Source of the DNA: Doris montereyensis | Lineage: Eukaryota > Mollusca > Gastropoda > Nudibranchia > Dorididae | Direction: 5' to 3' | NCBI GenBank assembly: GCA_037039925.1 | Contig: JAXRKP010000261.1 | Span: forward strand, 186,001-250,000 | Length of the DNA: 64,000 bases | Shown here: piece after piece, positions 1 to 11,059 of the stretch | How positions within the stretch are numbered: position 1 is the stretch's first letter | Layout of the letters: each line of letters opens with the position of its first letter | Position numbers and translations under genes: made by a program | The notes under the pieces: generated by a model | The model's database searches: none | The model's input: the letters and a program-made list of their open reading frames with translations, nothing else | What the model was told of the DNA's origin: nothing

Positions 1-2100
1 GAATGAACAGTTTTTTCTGTTTTAAACTGTAAACTGTTCCATGTTTTGACTGTTCTTACAATAAAAGAATTATGTCTTAAAGAAGAAGATCTTATTATTA
101 TATATAGGCCCTATCTTGAATCTATCTCCCTGAATGGCATTTGCATGAGAATAATTGAAAAATGATTAAGAATCAATATTATCTATATAATGAGCAATTG
201 GATACAGTTTTGTTTTATTCCACTACTTACAATCATTAGATTCATGATTCTACAAACACCTTTGAGTTAAGTTAGTCAATGAATATTATTTCATTTTGTT
301 CATGATAACTAGATCTAGCCTATAACATTGTGCTCTTTGAAAAGACCAAACAATAAATGTCCGTTGATGACACTGGCAAATATGATCAAAGAATGCACAC
401 ACAGTACAGGCCCTGTCGATTATGTTGTGGTCAGCTGGACTACTCAATACTCAAGCCTTTGTAAAAGGGTTTTCAAATATGCCTAGATAAGCGTGAGAGC
501 TCGTCATTGAAACTTTCAAACGCTTTAGGTATCTGGAGAACCATAAACAGTAGAGACTTGACAACACTCGGCTCAGCGCCGATCTGAGTCTCATTTCTTG
601 TTCAACAGGCCTTATACTATAGGGTAACTACTGTAACAGTCTAGAGATTTAAAACTCTACATGCTTTAGATTTAGATTCTAGTTCTTTTTTCATGTTCTC
701 ACGTGGACAACTGTGCCAGCTCAGAATTAGATCTTGTAGAAATATTGTCAGAACTACAATTTACATGCATTAGATCTAGATCTCATTTCATGTTCTCAAG
801 TGTGACAAAATACAAAGTAACTGTACCAGCTCAGAATTGACAAGTCTTGTAGAAACTAGATCTACATCTTTACATGCATTAGATCTATATCAGTATCTAG
901 CCAGGTAATCTCAGTGTGGTGACAAAGTACAAAATGGTTAACATGACTCTGAGATCTACGGTAGCATTCCTGGCTCCAGAATCTAGTATATTGATCTAGA
1001 TATTTAGATCTAGCTCTATACGATATAAATCAATCTAGATTGATATCAAATATCTAGTCTAGGTATTCAGATAACATAACTCTAGTGATATGATAATATG
1101 GAAAACATGTACTTATATAGACCCAGTCTATTGGTCAGCCAGATCTAGGCAAAGCCAACAATAACTTTGTTTCCGCATTTCCAGATTGACAATCACTTTC
1201 GCTCTTAGAATTCAGATTCTAGACTAAATCTACATAATTTAACTCTCTATATTATCTACATGTCGTATAATACAGGCCTATATTATGCCCTATAGATCTA
1301 TAGAATCTAGAGATATATCGGTTGGTCTACAAATGCATAGGCACACCATAGACCTAGATTATAGTGGGGCGGGCGGGTGCGGGTGGGAAGGGTGTTCAGT
1401 GTAGGCCTAAGGGATTGTGGATAGATTTTGCCATTCTCACCTCTAAAGGTATATCTAAGCTGATACCGACATCCAGTAGGCCTACAACTTGACCTACTTT
1501 CTTTTACGCCGCTAAACCGTAAAATTACCGATACATGTGTTATACAAAATTCAAGATAACAGTATAGATCAAGTCTAGATCTAACTTTAAATCTAGATCT
1601 ATTTAGATCGAGATCTAAATCTAATCTAAAATAAACACATTTCAAATTTCCCTATGGAAAGCAATAAAGTAATTGAATTGAACTCAATCGGAAATCAATG
1701 GTGTAGTCTAGATCTAAAGATCTAAAGCTAAAAAAGAAAGAAAAAGAAACTGAAACACAAAAAATTAAAGAGAATCCTAAACACCAGGGAGAACTGTCAA
1801 AAATTAGGGTCGACATCGAACTAGATCTAGATCTAGATCTAGAGCTAGTTCTTGTGATAGGAAGTGTTGCACGCTTCTAACATATGTCTATAAATGATGC
1901 AACGAGTTAAAAGGCGAGTCACCAAATCCTGACTTGAATCCTCAACTGAAGGTAAAACTGAACACGAGATGATACACGCTACCAAGGCCAATATTATTCA
2001 AAATCACAGAACCATTTAGATCCAGAAATCTAGCTCAAGAGTAACTCTTCAAGTTAGAGATACATTTATATTATATCTTTAAGCCTATATATACCTGTTT
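1..2100. other. AT-rich non-coding DNA with AGATCT/TCTAGA clusters
   Basis: No gene is recognisable. The stretch is AT-rich and dotted with overlapping AGATCT and TCTAGA palindromes, densest around 960-1070, 1560-1640 and 1818-1848. The same motif recurs near 15530, 33560, 34250, 34900 and 56690-56790, so it looks like a genome-wide compositional habit. The one long open frame here (minus strand, 1307-1645) reads LDLDLN-type repeats created by the motif and is not credible as a gene. Confidence 0.7.
658..895. repeat. Imperfect direct repeat, period about 115 bp, about 2 copies
   Basis: Blocks starting with TACATGCWTTAGAT, followed by a CATGTTCTCA box, a CCAGCTCAGAATT box and CTTGTAGAAA, recur at about 658, 770 and 875. 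Copies differ by small indels. Confidence 0.6.
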
Positions 2101-2109
2101 AGCCTAACG

Positions 2110-2263
<154 letters not shown>

Positions 2264-2360
2264 CACTCACACATGACTGGCGGCATTCATTTGGATAAGA
2301 ATAACAACTTAACTAAATGTGACTCACACCTGTCATTGGTTGAAGCTGATGAGAAACAAT

Positions 2361-2392
2361 GGGTTCAAAATGTGGGTTCACATTTTGAACCC
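2361..2392. repeat. Perfect 14-bp inverted repeat with 4-nt loop
   Basis: GGGTTCAAAATGTG, loop GGTT, then CACATTTTGAACCC. The arms are exact reverse complements. No run of T follows and no gene is adjacent. It may be a remnant of a foldback element or a neutral palindrome. Confidence 0.85.
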
Positions 2393-2513
2393 AAGAAAAG
2401 CCTCGCACCAGCAGAGATTTTTTACAATACGAGTTTTTATCATATTGAGAGATATTTTGTATTACAATGAAGACATAAATAATTTCAATAAAGTTATTTT
2501 TTAACAATAATTT

Positions 2514-3176
2514 ACAAGCCAGCCCGTAGACAATGATGATTATGATTACTCTTTTACCACATTCTTTTGTTTTGCAAGGATGAACTACACAATAGTGCAG
2601 GGTGATATCAAGTACCGATACACTGTTCGATACTTAGGTTAGGCGGACTTTTCATTGCATAATTATCTAATGACCGTAAAATGAAGGAATAAGTAACAAT
2701 AACAATAAAAGTAGGTTACCAGATGCAGGGTTAAGTCAAATAGGAATGAGTAAAAATATAACATTAACAATAAAAAAGTTTCGTGGATCGCTGGCAAAAC
2801 AAGACTGTGCATCTCAAACTTGGACCGCTCTAAACTCAGGAACCACTGCACCTACAGGCTACATATTTCGCATGTAGATTCCAAATAGCCTGCTTTAGGT
2901 TCTTAGCGAATAAAGTCTTGGGTCAAATTAGTATTTCAATCGACTGGGAAAAACTGTTCTGCCTGCGATCCACGAAATTTATTTGTTAATTTTACTCATT
3001 CCTTCATTTCCGGTAATTATATCTGCAATGAAAAACTCGCCTTACTAAGGTATCGAATACTGTACCGGTACTTGACATCACTTTGCATCCGGTAACCTAC
3101 TAAGTAGTTCATCGTTGAAAATAACGAATATGCTAAAAGAGTAAGCATAATCATCATTGTCTACGGGCATGCTTGT
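2514..3176. mobile_element. Foldback/MITE-like element with very long inverted arms
   Basis: The two halves are imperfect reverse complements almost to the centre. The outer ends ACAAGCCAGCCCGTAGACAA (left) and the complement of TTGTCTACGGGCATGCTTGT (right) match. Inward, AATGATGATTATGATTACTC, AGTACCGATAC, TTTTTCATTGCA-type, AATGAAGGAAT and TTTCGTGGATCGC blocks each have a complementary partner in the same order. Arms are about 300 bp around a small non-palindromic centre near 2820-2930. There is no open frame. This is the structure of a non-autonomous DNA transposon or foldback element. I see no convincing target-site duplication, so the superfamily is unassigned. Confidence 0.8.
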
Positions 3177-3673
3177 GTTAAATATGTATATATATTCAAA
3201 CTATTGTTAAAGACCAAAAATCATCCATTAAAAATGTCTAATAAAAATGACCAAATGCTAAAAAATCCATTTATTATGTTTTGTTAAGAAGAAAGAAAAG
3301 AACATCCTTACCATCATCTATAAAACTATTATCAATACCATCATCATTGTAAATATAGAGTGGTTATTTGTTTTTGATTGCCAGTACATTAAAAGAACAA
3401 TTATCTTTATTTTTGCCAACCCTGATAATTTGTATTATTAGGCAGCAACATATTGACATTGTGTCTGTATTCAGGACTGTCACCAACACGGGTTGTTATT
3501 ATTATTGCCACTACCAATCTATCCATTGACGTTGGCCAACAGTCGTTTGAACACATAACAAAGACCATTTCAAACTTGTCCGTTGCCTTGTTTTAATTTT
3601 CCACAAGGTCGAGAGAAACAGCGACATTTTCCCCTAGGGTGGTATGTTGTTCAAATATAGTCCCCGATATTAA
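3177..3673. other. Unassigned AT-rich stretch
   Basis: I see no gene, RNA or repeat that I can name. Composition resembles 1-2100. Confidence 0.6.
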
Positions 3674-3870
3674 AATATTTATCTGCATGAATTAATGTTT
3701 CTAATATTAATGACTACGCCCTTGATATTTCTATTTATCTGCGAGAATTAATGTTTCTAGTATAATGAGTACGCCCTCAATGTTCTATTTATCTGCGTGA
3801 ATTATTGTTTCTAGTATTAATGACTACGCCCTTAATATGTTCTATTTACCTGCATGAATTAATGTTTCCG
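3674..3870. repeat. Tandem repeat, unit 54-57 bp, about 3.5 copies
   Basis: ATTTATCTGC starts units at 3677, 3733 and 3787, with a variant ATTTACCTGC at 3844. Each is followed by ATTAATGTTTC and then TGACTACGCCCT (the last unit is cut). Confidence 0.85.
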
Positions 3871-3930
3871 GGCAGTGGACAGGTAAGCACCTGTACGGGG
3901 AGTAGATGATCCCGCCCCCCCACATGTCTC

Positions 3931-4131
3931 CTGCTGCCTTGCAGGTCGGTCTTGGCTGACCAAAGTCTAAGGAAGTTAACCCTGACAGAAAACAACCTGC
4001 TGCCTTGCAGGCCGGTCTTGTTTGACCAAAGGTTAACGGAGTTAACCCTGACAGAAAATAACAACCTGTTGCCTTGCAGGCTGGTCTTGAATAACCAAAC
4101 GCTAAGGGAGTTAACCCTGACAGAAAATAAG
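3931..4131 (+). repeat. Tandem 67-bp monomers at the 5' end of LINE family A
   Basis: Three units begin near 3934, 4001 and 4069 with TGCCTTGCAGG, then a GGTCTTG box, ACCAAA, and GTTAACCCTGACAGAAAA. They sit directly upstream of the LINE leader (CTACCTAAGGTACAGTGGGC, also found at 61617 in another copy). Tandem 5' monomers act as promoters in some non-LTR retrotransposons; that role here is inference. The copy at 61599 has a CT microsatellite in this position instead. Confidence 0.7.
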
Positions 4132-4261
4132 GTTTGGTAGGGGGTCCATCTACCTAAGGTACAGTGGGCTAATCCACTGCTTATCCGAAACTTAACTGAT
4201 GCAGAGAAATAAATATAATATAACCGGCTTGACCTTTCAACGACGAAAATGGAAAGGAACA

Positions 4262-4900
4262 CGGACTGTGATTGTTGGAACATGGAACGTTAGGGCAATA
4301 AATGGAAAAGAGTTAGAATTAGTTGAAGAAATGGAAAATTTCAAAGTAGACATTTTGGTTATTACAGAAACAAAAGAAAAAAGGACAAGGAATAGAAAAT
4401 GTAGGACCAAATAATATTTTAATCTTTTCAGGAGTAGATATCAAGAATAGAGCTAGAGCAGGAGTAGGGCTCCTAGTGCATAAAAAGCATGAAAAGCTAC
4501 TAGAAAGCCTGACATTTTTTAAGCCCACGGCTATTAGAGGTAAAAATTAAACCAAAAGGAAGAGAAATTAAATTATTAATAGCTTATGGACCAAACAAAG
4601 ACGCCACTAAAGAAGAAAAAGATACCTTCGAAAACGATTTACAAATAGCTGCAAAAATCTTAAACACAAACAGGAACTAATGGTTTTAGGAGATTTAAAT
4701 GCTAGAGTAGGCAACAATGTAGAAAAATCAGGAGGAGTAATAGGTAAAGAAGGAGAGACAACAACTTTCCAAATGGAGAGAGACTAATAGATTTTTTTTT
4801 GCCCTCAAAGAATAACATAAAAAAATAGAAACACGTTTTTCCTCACAAAGATATCCACAAATATACAAGAGTAAATGAAGACAGGTGTGAAAAGTCAATG
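4262..4900 (+). pseudogene. LINE A endonuclease domain (broken)
   Basis: This is the exonuclease-endonuclease-phosphatase domain that would nick target DNA for target-primed reverse transcription. GTWNVRAINGKELELVEEME opens the domain, and DILVITETK carries the metal-binding glutamate. LIAYGPNKDATKEEKD and VLGDLNARVGNN follow; the latter holds the conserved D-x-N pair. The sequence then reaches NGERLIDF. At least three frameshifts interrupt it (near 4390, 4540 and 4670), and the C-terminal SDH region is not seen before the deletion-prone linker. Compared with the copy at 62690-63420, this copy is more broken but keeps the catalytic Asp of GDLNAR. It is not a host gene. Confidence 0.85.
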
Positions 4901-5465
4901 AGGAGCAGAAATATTTAGTAGATCTCCCTTGATTTACAAAATGAGATTACAAGAGTAAACAAAAACAGAAAAGGAAAGAGAAGAAATTACTAAATTCAAA
5001 ATAGAGAACTAAATGAAACTGAAGTAAAACAAACAAAAATCTAGGAAAGAAAGATTTATCAGTGAAAGACAGATGGATCTGAATGATAGCACAATAGAAG
5101 AAAAGTGGCAAATGTATAAAGAAACACTCCTCAGTTGTACTGAAGAGATCTGTGGTAGGAAACAAATTAAAGGAGATAGGAAAAGAACAGCATGGTGGAA
5201 TGAGAATGTCAAAACTAAGATCAAAGAAAAGAAGGATGCCTGGAAGAAATACTTGCAAAAAAAGAGACCAGAGGATAGTATAGATTACGTGAATAAAAAA
5301 AACTATCGTCAAAGAAGAAGTTAGGAAAGCAAAACAAGAACAATGGGAAGAGTTTGGACAAAGACTTCAAGAAAGCTATCAAGGAAATCAAAAGCTGTTC
5401 TGGGGAGCAATGAAAAGACCAAAGCATGCCCAATACGACAAAATAAGAATGCTTAAGGAGAAAAA

Positions 5466-7005
5466 ATGAAAGGAGACAGCGAAATCATGAAAACAGGGAG
5501 AAAGTATTTTCAACAATTACATAATCCCTCCAGAACGTATGAAACAATGAGTACAGATCAATTAGTAAGAGTAACAAGTAATCCAGAGGAGACAGATGAA
5601 GATGTAGATATATCAATGGAAGAAATCCAAACAGCTATAAGAAAAGTGAAATTAGGAAAAGCCCCAGGAGCAGATCAAGTTTATCCAGAAATGATTAAAA
5701 ACCAAGGGAGAGAGGCAGACAAACTACTACATGCAATATGCCAACAAGCATGGAAGTCCAAACAGGTGCCAGATGACTTGAAAAAGGGAACGGTAGTACC
5801 AATACATAAGAAAGGATCAACTATGGAATGCTCAAACTATAGAGGGATATCACTACTTAGCATTCCAGGAAAAGTATATTTCAGGATACTGGAAATGAGA
5901 CTAAGGAAAAGAGTAGAGGATCAGATTGAAGAACATCAGAGTGGATTTAGACCAGGAAAAAGTGTACAAGACCACATATTTACAATTAGACAAATAATAG
6001 AAAAATTCATTGAGAGAAACATTGACTTGCACCTGTGTTTTATTGACTTAGAAAAGGCATTTGACACTGTGAGGAGGGACGAACTATGGCATTCCTTAAA
6101 ATAACACAATGTAGAGCAAAATTTAATAGAAGCCATTAAAAGTTTTTACAATAAACCAACATGTGCAGTGAGAGTAGCTGGAAACATATTTGAAGAATTT
6201 GATGTTGATATAGGAGTAAGACAGGGTTTGTATCCTAAGTCCTCTTTTGTTTATTACATTTATGGATTCAGTCACAAAGGCATCCTCAAAAATGAAGAAA
6301 ATGAATGAAGGTATGTGGAAGCTCAAACCAGTAAATGTATCAATGCTTTCATTTGCTGATGATTTAGTTCTGTTTGGAAAATCAGAAAGGGACCTTCAGT
6401 CGAATATCAACATTATGAACAATGAACTAATTAATAGAGGAATGAGAGTAAATGCAAAGAAAACCAAAAAAATGCTAGTAACTATGGAAGCTAAAACACA
6501 AAATCTTAAATTGGGCAGGGAAAATTTAGAACAAGTTCAAAGCTACAATTACCTAGAGTAATGATTAACTCAGAGGGAAAACTAAGAGAAGAAATCAGCC
6601 AGAGAATTATAAAGGCAAGTGCAATATACAATCATCTAGGAAAGATTTTTGTAGGTAAGCAAGAATTGTCAACAAAAAACCAAAATGGCAGTATACAATA
6701 CAGTTTATTGTCCTATTCTTCTCTATGGCAGCGAAACCTGGACCTTAGACAGTAGAGAATACAGTAGAGTACAGGCAGCTGAAATGAAATATATAAGAAG
6801 AGTAGTAGGGAAAAGGAAAGAGACAAAATCAGAAACACAACAATAAGACATCAAACCAAAGCAGATGGCATAAAAACTAAGATAGAAACTAATCAATTGA
6901 GATGGTTTGGGCATGTAAACAGAATGAATAACAATAAAATAGCTAAATCAGTATACAGTGCTAAAGCCCAAGGTAAAAGACCAAAAGGCAGACCTCGGAG
7001 AAAGT
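5466..7005 (+). pseudogene. LINE A reverse transcriptase and C-terminal tail (broken)
   Basis: The longest intact piece (5466-6104) encodes the fingers and palm of a non-LTR reverse transcriptase. Visible motifs are KAPGADQVYPEMIK, a VVPIHKKG box, NYRGISLLSIPGKV, HQSGFRPGKS and FIDLEKAFDTV (the first catalytic Asp block). After a frameshift, SFADDLVLFGKS (about 6350) is the catalytic FADD box. A further frameshift at about 6560 separates the C-terminal part. The tail (6897-7005) has RWFGHVNRMNNNK and a GKRPKGRPRRK basic motif and then stops abruptly. The enzyme would copy LINE RNA into DNA at the nicked target, but no continuous frame survives. Confidence 0.88.
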
Positions 7006-7014
7006 GTGAAAAAA

Positions 7015-7262
7015 GTTCCATCAAGGCCATTACGACCCACAGAGCCGGAGCTTATCTCGATTTCTATAGCATGAAGCGAATTTCACTCCCAAGCTAGTGT
7101 TTGTACCATTTTGGTATCTGGCTCGAGTGGGGGAAATGCGTATTATGTGTACTTCCCAAGGAACAAACGTCAGGGCCTGGCTTTGCCAGGATTCGAACTT
7201 GGTATCTCATGATCCTCATTCCGGCAGCTCACCACTCGGCCACCGACTGATGGCCGTGATAA
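7015..7262 (-). mobile_element. tRNA-derived SINE, family S1, copy 1
   Basis: Read on the minus strand from 7256, the head contains TGGCCGAGTGG, a full match to the pol III A-box consensus, and about 45 nt on AGTTCGAATCC, one mismatch from the B-box. The style is tRNA-Leu/Ser-like. Downstream come TTCCTTGGGAAGTACAC and ATTTCCCCCACTC boxes, then GCTATAGAAATCGAGATAAG and TAATGGCCTTGATGGAAC at the 3' end, which abuts LINE A. A second copy at 44960-45320 shares the same body in the same order. Transcription would come from the internal promoter, with mobility from a partner LINE. Confidence 0.78.
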
Positions 7263-7317
7263 TTTTCCTTCTTTTTGATATTTTGTCATGATCCTCACTG
7301 TTACGAATGGTCATCAT

Positions 7318-8626
7318 GTTCGACCTTACTTCCGTTATAGCCGATTGTAATAGGAAAGACCTTACTTCCGTTATAGCCATGATTGTAATAGGAAATACCT
7401 TACTTCCGTTATAGCCATGATTGTAATAGGAAATATCTTACTTCCGTTATAGCCATGATTGTAATAGGAAATATCTTACTTCCTTTATAGCCATGATTGT
7501 AATAAAAAATACTTAATCATTTAGAACTATAGCCATGATTGTAGTAGGGAAATACCTTACTTCCGTTATAGCCATGATTGTCATAGGAAATACCTTACTT
7601 CCGTTATAACTATGATTGTAATAGGAAATACCTTACTTCCTTAATAGCCATGATTGTAATAGGAAATACCTTTACTTCCGTTATAGCCATGATTGTAATA
7701 TGAAATACAAGCCATGATTGTAATAGGAAACAAGCCATGATTGTAATAGGAAAAACAAGCCATGATTGTAATAGGAAAAACAAGCCATGATTGTAATAGG
7801 AAATACAAGCCATGATTGTAATATGAAAATCAAGCCATGATTGTAATAGGAAATACAATCCACGATTGTAATAGAAAACAAGCCATGATTGTAATAGGAA
7901 AAACAAGCCATGATTGTGATAGCAAATACAAGCCATGATTGTAATAAGAAATACAAGCCATGATTGTAATAGCAAATACAAGCCATGATTGTAATAAGAA
8001 ATACAATCCACGATTGTAATAGGAAATACAAGCCATGATTGTAATAGGAAATACAAGCCATGATTGTAATAAGAAATACAAGCCATGATTGTAATATGAA
8101 ATACAAGCCATGATTGTAATAGAAAAAAAACAAGCCATGATTGTAATAGAAAAAACAAGCCATGATTGTAATAGGAAATACAAGCCATGATTGTAATAGG
8201 AAAACAAGCCATGATTGTAATAGGAAAAACAAGCCATGATTGTAATAGGAAAACAAGCCATGATTGTAATAGGAAATACAAGCCATGATTGTAATAGGTA
8301 ATTGTAATAAGAAATACAAGCCATGATTGTAATAAGAAATACAAGCCATGATTGTAATAAGAAATACAAGCCCTGATTGTAATAAGAAATACAAGCCATG
8401 ATTGTAATAAGAAATACAACCCATGATTGTAATAGGAAATATAAGCCATGATTGTAATAAGAAATACAAGCCATGATTGTAATAGGAAATACAAGCCATG
8501 ATTGTGATAGCAAATACAAGCCCTGATTGTAATAGGAAATACAAGCCATAATTGTAATAGAAAATACAAGCCATGATTGTAATGGGAAAAACAAGCCATG
8601 ATTGTGATAGGAAATACAAGCCATGA
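7318..8626. repeat. Two-stage minisatellite: 38-bp then 25-bp units
   Basis: From 7318 to about 7700 the unit is about 38 bp (ACCTTACTTCCGTTATAG plus CCATGATTGTAATAGGAAAT), roughly ten copies. From 7700 on, the CTTACTTCCGTTAT part is absent and a 25-26 bp unit (AGCCATGATTGTAATAGG plus AAATACA) repeats about 37 times. Long minus-strand open frames of about 260-340 residues here are repeat translations, not genes. Confidence 0.97.
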
Positions 8627-8944
8627 ACGAGCTCAGCTCTAAGGCAGCCGATGTTTTTAAAGGTATAAAGTAAATATGGATTTATAGTCTTTACCCCACA
8701 CATGCGCAGGCTCACTGATTTTACATCATATACCCCCAGCAGGCCATTTCATTTCATTCAGAGGCGTTCTCAACTCCTGGGAGCAAACAGAACAGGAGCC
8801 TTGTTAGGCGCTGTGTACTGACATTCTGACAATATCTTCATCTACCCATAACTGGGCACTCATTCACATTTGAGTTGGATAAGGAAAGCAGAAGCAAACT
8901 CTCTCCTAGAAATACAAAGTTGGGAGTGGGAGGTTGACAGGCAC

Positions 8945-9075
8945 TTCTGGAAGGTTCTTCTTATTTCCTTTCACTATTTCACCTATCTTTGCTCTTACCG
9001 TTTCCTCTTAATTCACCCTAAGATCACCGTACATATATATATGATGGACACGGTTGATTCCAATGAAACACACAA
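8945..9075 (+). repeat. Dispersed repeat R1, copy 1
   Basis: Contains TTATTTCCTTTCACT, TCCTCTTAATTCACCCTAAG, ATCACCG, ATGATGGACA and TTCCAATGAAAC in order. The same ordered blocks occur at 16890-16985, 17210-17290 (part), 36045-36130 and 44715-44830. There is no coding capacity and the family is not known to me. Confidence 0.7.
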
Positions 9076-9157
9076 TGTCATAAAAGATACTTTTTTAATG
9101 GGCTAGCCGGATTTTGTTTTACAGCACTTTTGTTATCACAAACCCCTTTTGTTTCGT

Positions 9158-9223
9158 TATATATATATATATATATCATATATATATATATATATTTTTT
9201 TTATATCGCTATATATATATAAA

Positions 9224-9268
<45 letters not shown>

Positions 9269-9270
9269 TA
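9158..9270. repeat. (AT)n microsatellite
   Basis: Several AT runs interrupted by a T stretch and short ATATCG-type breaks. Confidence 0.95.
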
Positions 9271-9494
9271 AGATTTGGCTATCCGTGGCGAAGAGCTGAT
9301 ACGTCAAGAAAGATATGATGTAGGGCTTGTTTTGTTTTAGATCACATTGTTGTATTTTTAGATTTCATTTCTGACACATTGCAAAACATCATGATCATTT
9401 TTGTGTTTTCTTGACCATTGTAAATTAATTAAATTGGTGTGGCTGTCTATTGTCATTGTGATGATCTTTTGCTGAATATCACGGTCATAGTATC

Positions 9495-9766
<272 letters not shown>

Positions 9767-9779
9767 GTTTTGTGTAGTT

Positions 9780-9895
9780 TATATCAATTGTATAATTTAA
9801 GAAGTTTATTCGTGAAATGTTATATCTTATTACAATGGTGACAACAACAAAATTCCCATAAGGATAAATAAAGATTATCTTATCTTATCTCATGT
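9780..9895 (+). mobile_element. Probable 3' tail of a CR1/L2-like LINE
   Basis: The sequence GGATAAATAAAGATTATC followed by TTATCTTATC resembles 3' ends of CR1/L2-type LINEs, which finish in short reiterated tails. No coding part is attached. The call is by tail pattern only. Confidence 0.4.
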
Positions 9896-10029
9896 TTGTT
9901 TTCAGTCAAGTTTCATTCAATTGCATTTCAGCCTAGACGAAGAATATGCTCAGTGGAAACAGGAGCTGATGTAATGGGATGATCGGGAATCCAACACAAA
10001 GTTGTAAGTCTATCTCTGGTGTGGCCTCC

Positions 10030-10655
10030 ATGTCCCAGGCTTACTTTTACCTGTCCTTGGCTTGACCTCTTTGTCCCATAAAGGCTTGCCCTCTTTGTCC
10101 CACAGGCTTGCCCTCTTGTCCCACTCAGGCTTGCCCTCTTTGTCCCACATAGGCTTGTCCTCTTTGTCCCATAAGGCTTGGCCTCTTTGTCCCACGCAGG
10201 CCTGCCCTCTTTGTCACATGCAGGCTTGCCCTCTTTGTCCCATGCAGGATTGCCCTCTTTATCGCATACAAGCTTGCCCTCTTTGTCCTACACAGGCTTG
10301 CCCTCTTTGTCCCATGCAGGCTTGCCTTCTTTCTCCCATGCAGACTTGCCCTCTTTGTCCAACACAGGCTTGCCATCTTTGTCCCACACAGACTTGCCCC
10401 CTTGTCCCACATAGACTTGTCCTCTTAGTCCCAACAAGGCTTGCTCTCTTGTCCCGTGCAGGCTTGCCCTCTTTGTCCCATGCAGGCTTGCCCTCTTTGT
10501 CCCGTGTTGCCCATCGCATACAAGGCTGCCCTCTTTGTCCCATGCAGGCTTGCCCTCTTTGTCCCGTGCAGGCTTGCCTCTTGTCCCATGCAGGCTTGCG
10601 CCGTCCTGCAGGCTTGCGCTCTTTGTCCTGTGCAGGCTTGCGCTCTTTGTCCCCC
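10030..10655. repeat. Minisatellite, unit 24-26 bp, about 25 copies
   Basis: Unit of the form GGCTTGCCCTCTTTGTCCCA plus TGCA, with substitutions and small indels. It ends where the leader of the family B LINE begins (GGCGCCCCCTCCAGG). Open frames on both strands arise because the unit is often 24 bp. Confidence 0.96.
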
Positions 10656-11059
10656 CCAGGCGCCCCCTCCAGGTGGAAACCGAGGCGCCTTTAAACCTCC
10701 TGGAAAGCCAGTTTGCCTAGGAGAAAGAAAATTCCGATTTCAAACCATGGGTAGACAGGGCTCTCAAGAGCTTGGGAAAGCTACCTGTCTAGGAGTGAAT
10801 CTCCAAAATAAATCCTGGTCCTCCAGGAAAGGGGTTAGGCATAGGGTTAACGCCCATATCTTGTAAAAAAATTCAATGTTACAGAATCCGACAATGGATT
10901 AAAATATAAGAATACAGGTGAAGGAAAGACTGACACAGGGTTCTGAATCAGCAGCTCAACAAAATCAGACTGACTGGCGATCCAGAACACTGTACCAACG
11001 ATGGGTGAGGGCCAAAGGCGAAATGAAGCCAGCAACCAGACTATGTCATGTCTTCTGAA

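Larger units (their letters stand above)
3931..7015 (+). mobile_element. Non-LTR retrotransposon, RTE-like, family A copy 1 (decayed)
   Basis: One LINE on the plus strand: 5' monomers, leader, an APE-type endonuclease (about 4262-4900), a linker with a WWNENVKTKIKEKKDAWKK motif, reverse transcriptase (about 5466-6560) and a C-terminal tail with RWFGHVNRMN and GRPRRK motifs (6900-7005). The domain order and the RWFGH..GKRPKGRP tail are usual in RTE-type LINEs. The frame is broken several times (near 4380, 4540, 4790, 5320, 6100, 6240 and 6560), so the copy is dead. Its 3' end is lost where a minus-strand SINE begins at about 7015. Two further copies lie at 35743-36040 and 61599-64000. The RTE assignment is by motif recall; another clade with an APE endonuclease is possible. 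Confidence 0.85.

Noticed and set aside
1307..1645. 112-residue minus-strand frame
   Set aside because: Its LDLDLN part comes from AGATCT repeats and the rest shows no family resemblance.
7180..7256. A functional tRNA-Leu or tRNA-Ser gene
   Set aside because: A- and B-boxes are present but the acceptor and anticodon stems do not pair well, and a SINE body follows; treated as a SINE head.
7610..8715. Three overlapping minus-strand open frames of 264-344 residues
   Set aside because: They are translations of the 25-bp minisatellite in shifting registers; no start context, splice site or non-repeat domain.
10062..10694. A 210-residue Leu/Ser/His/Pro-rich open frame
   Set aside because: It is the 24-bp minisatellite read in frame. 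Overlapping frames on both strands are equally open.
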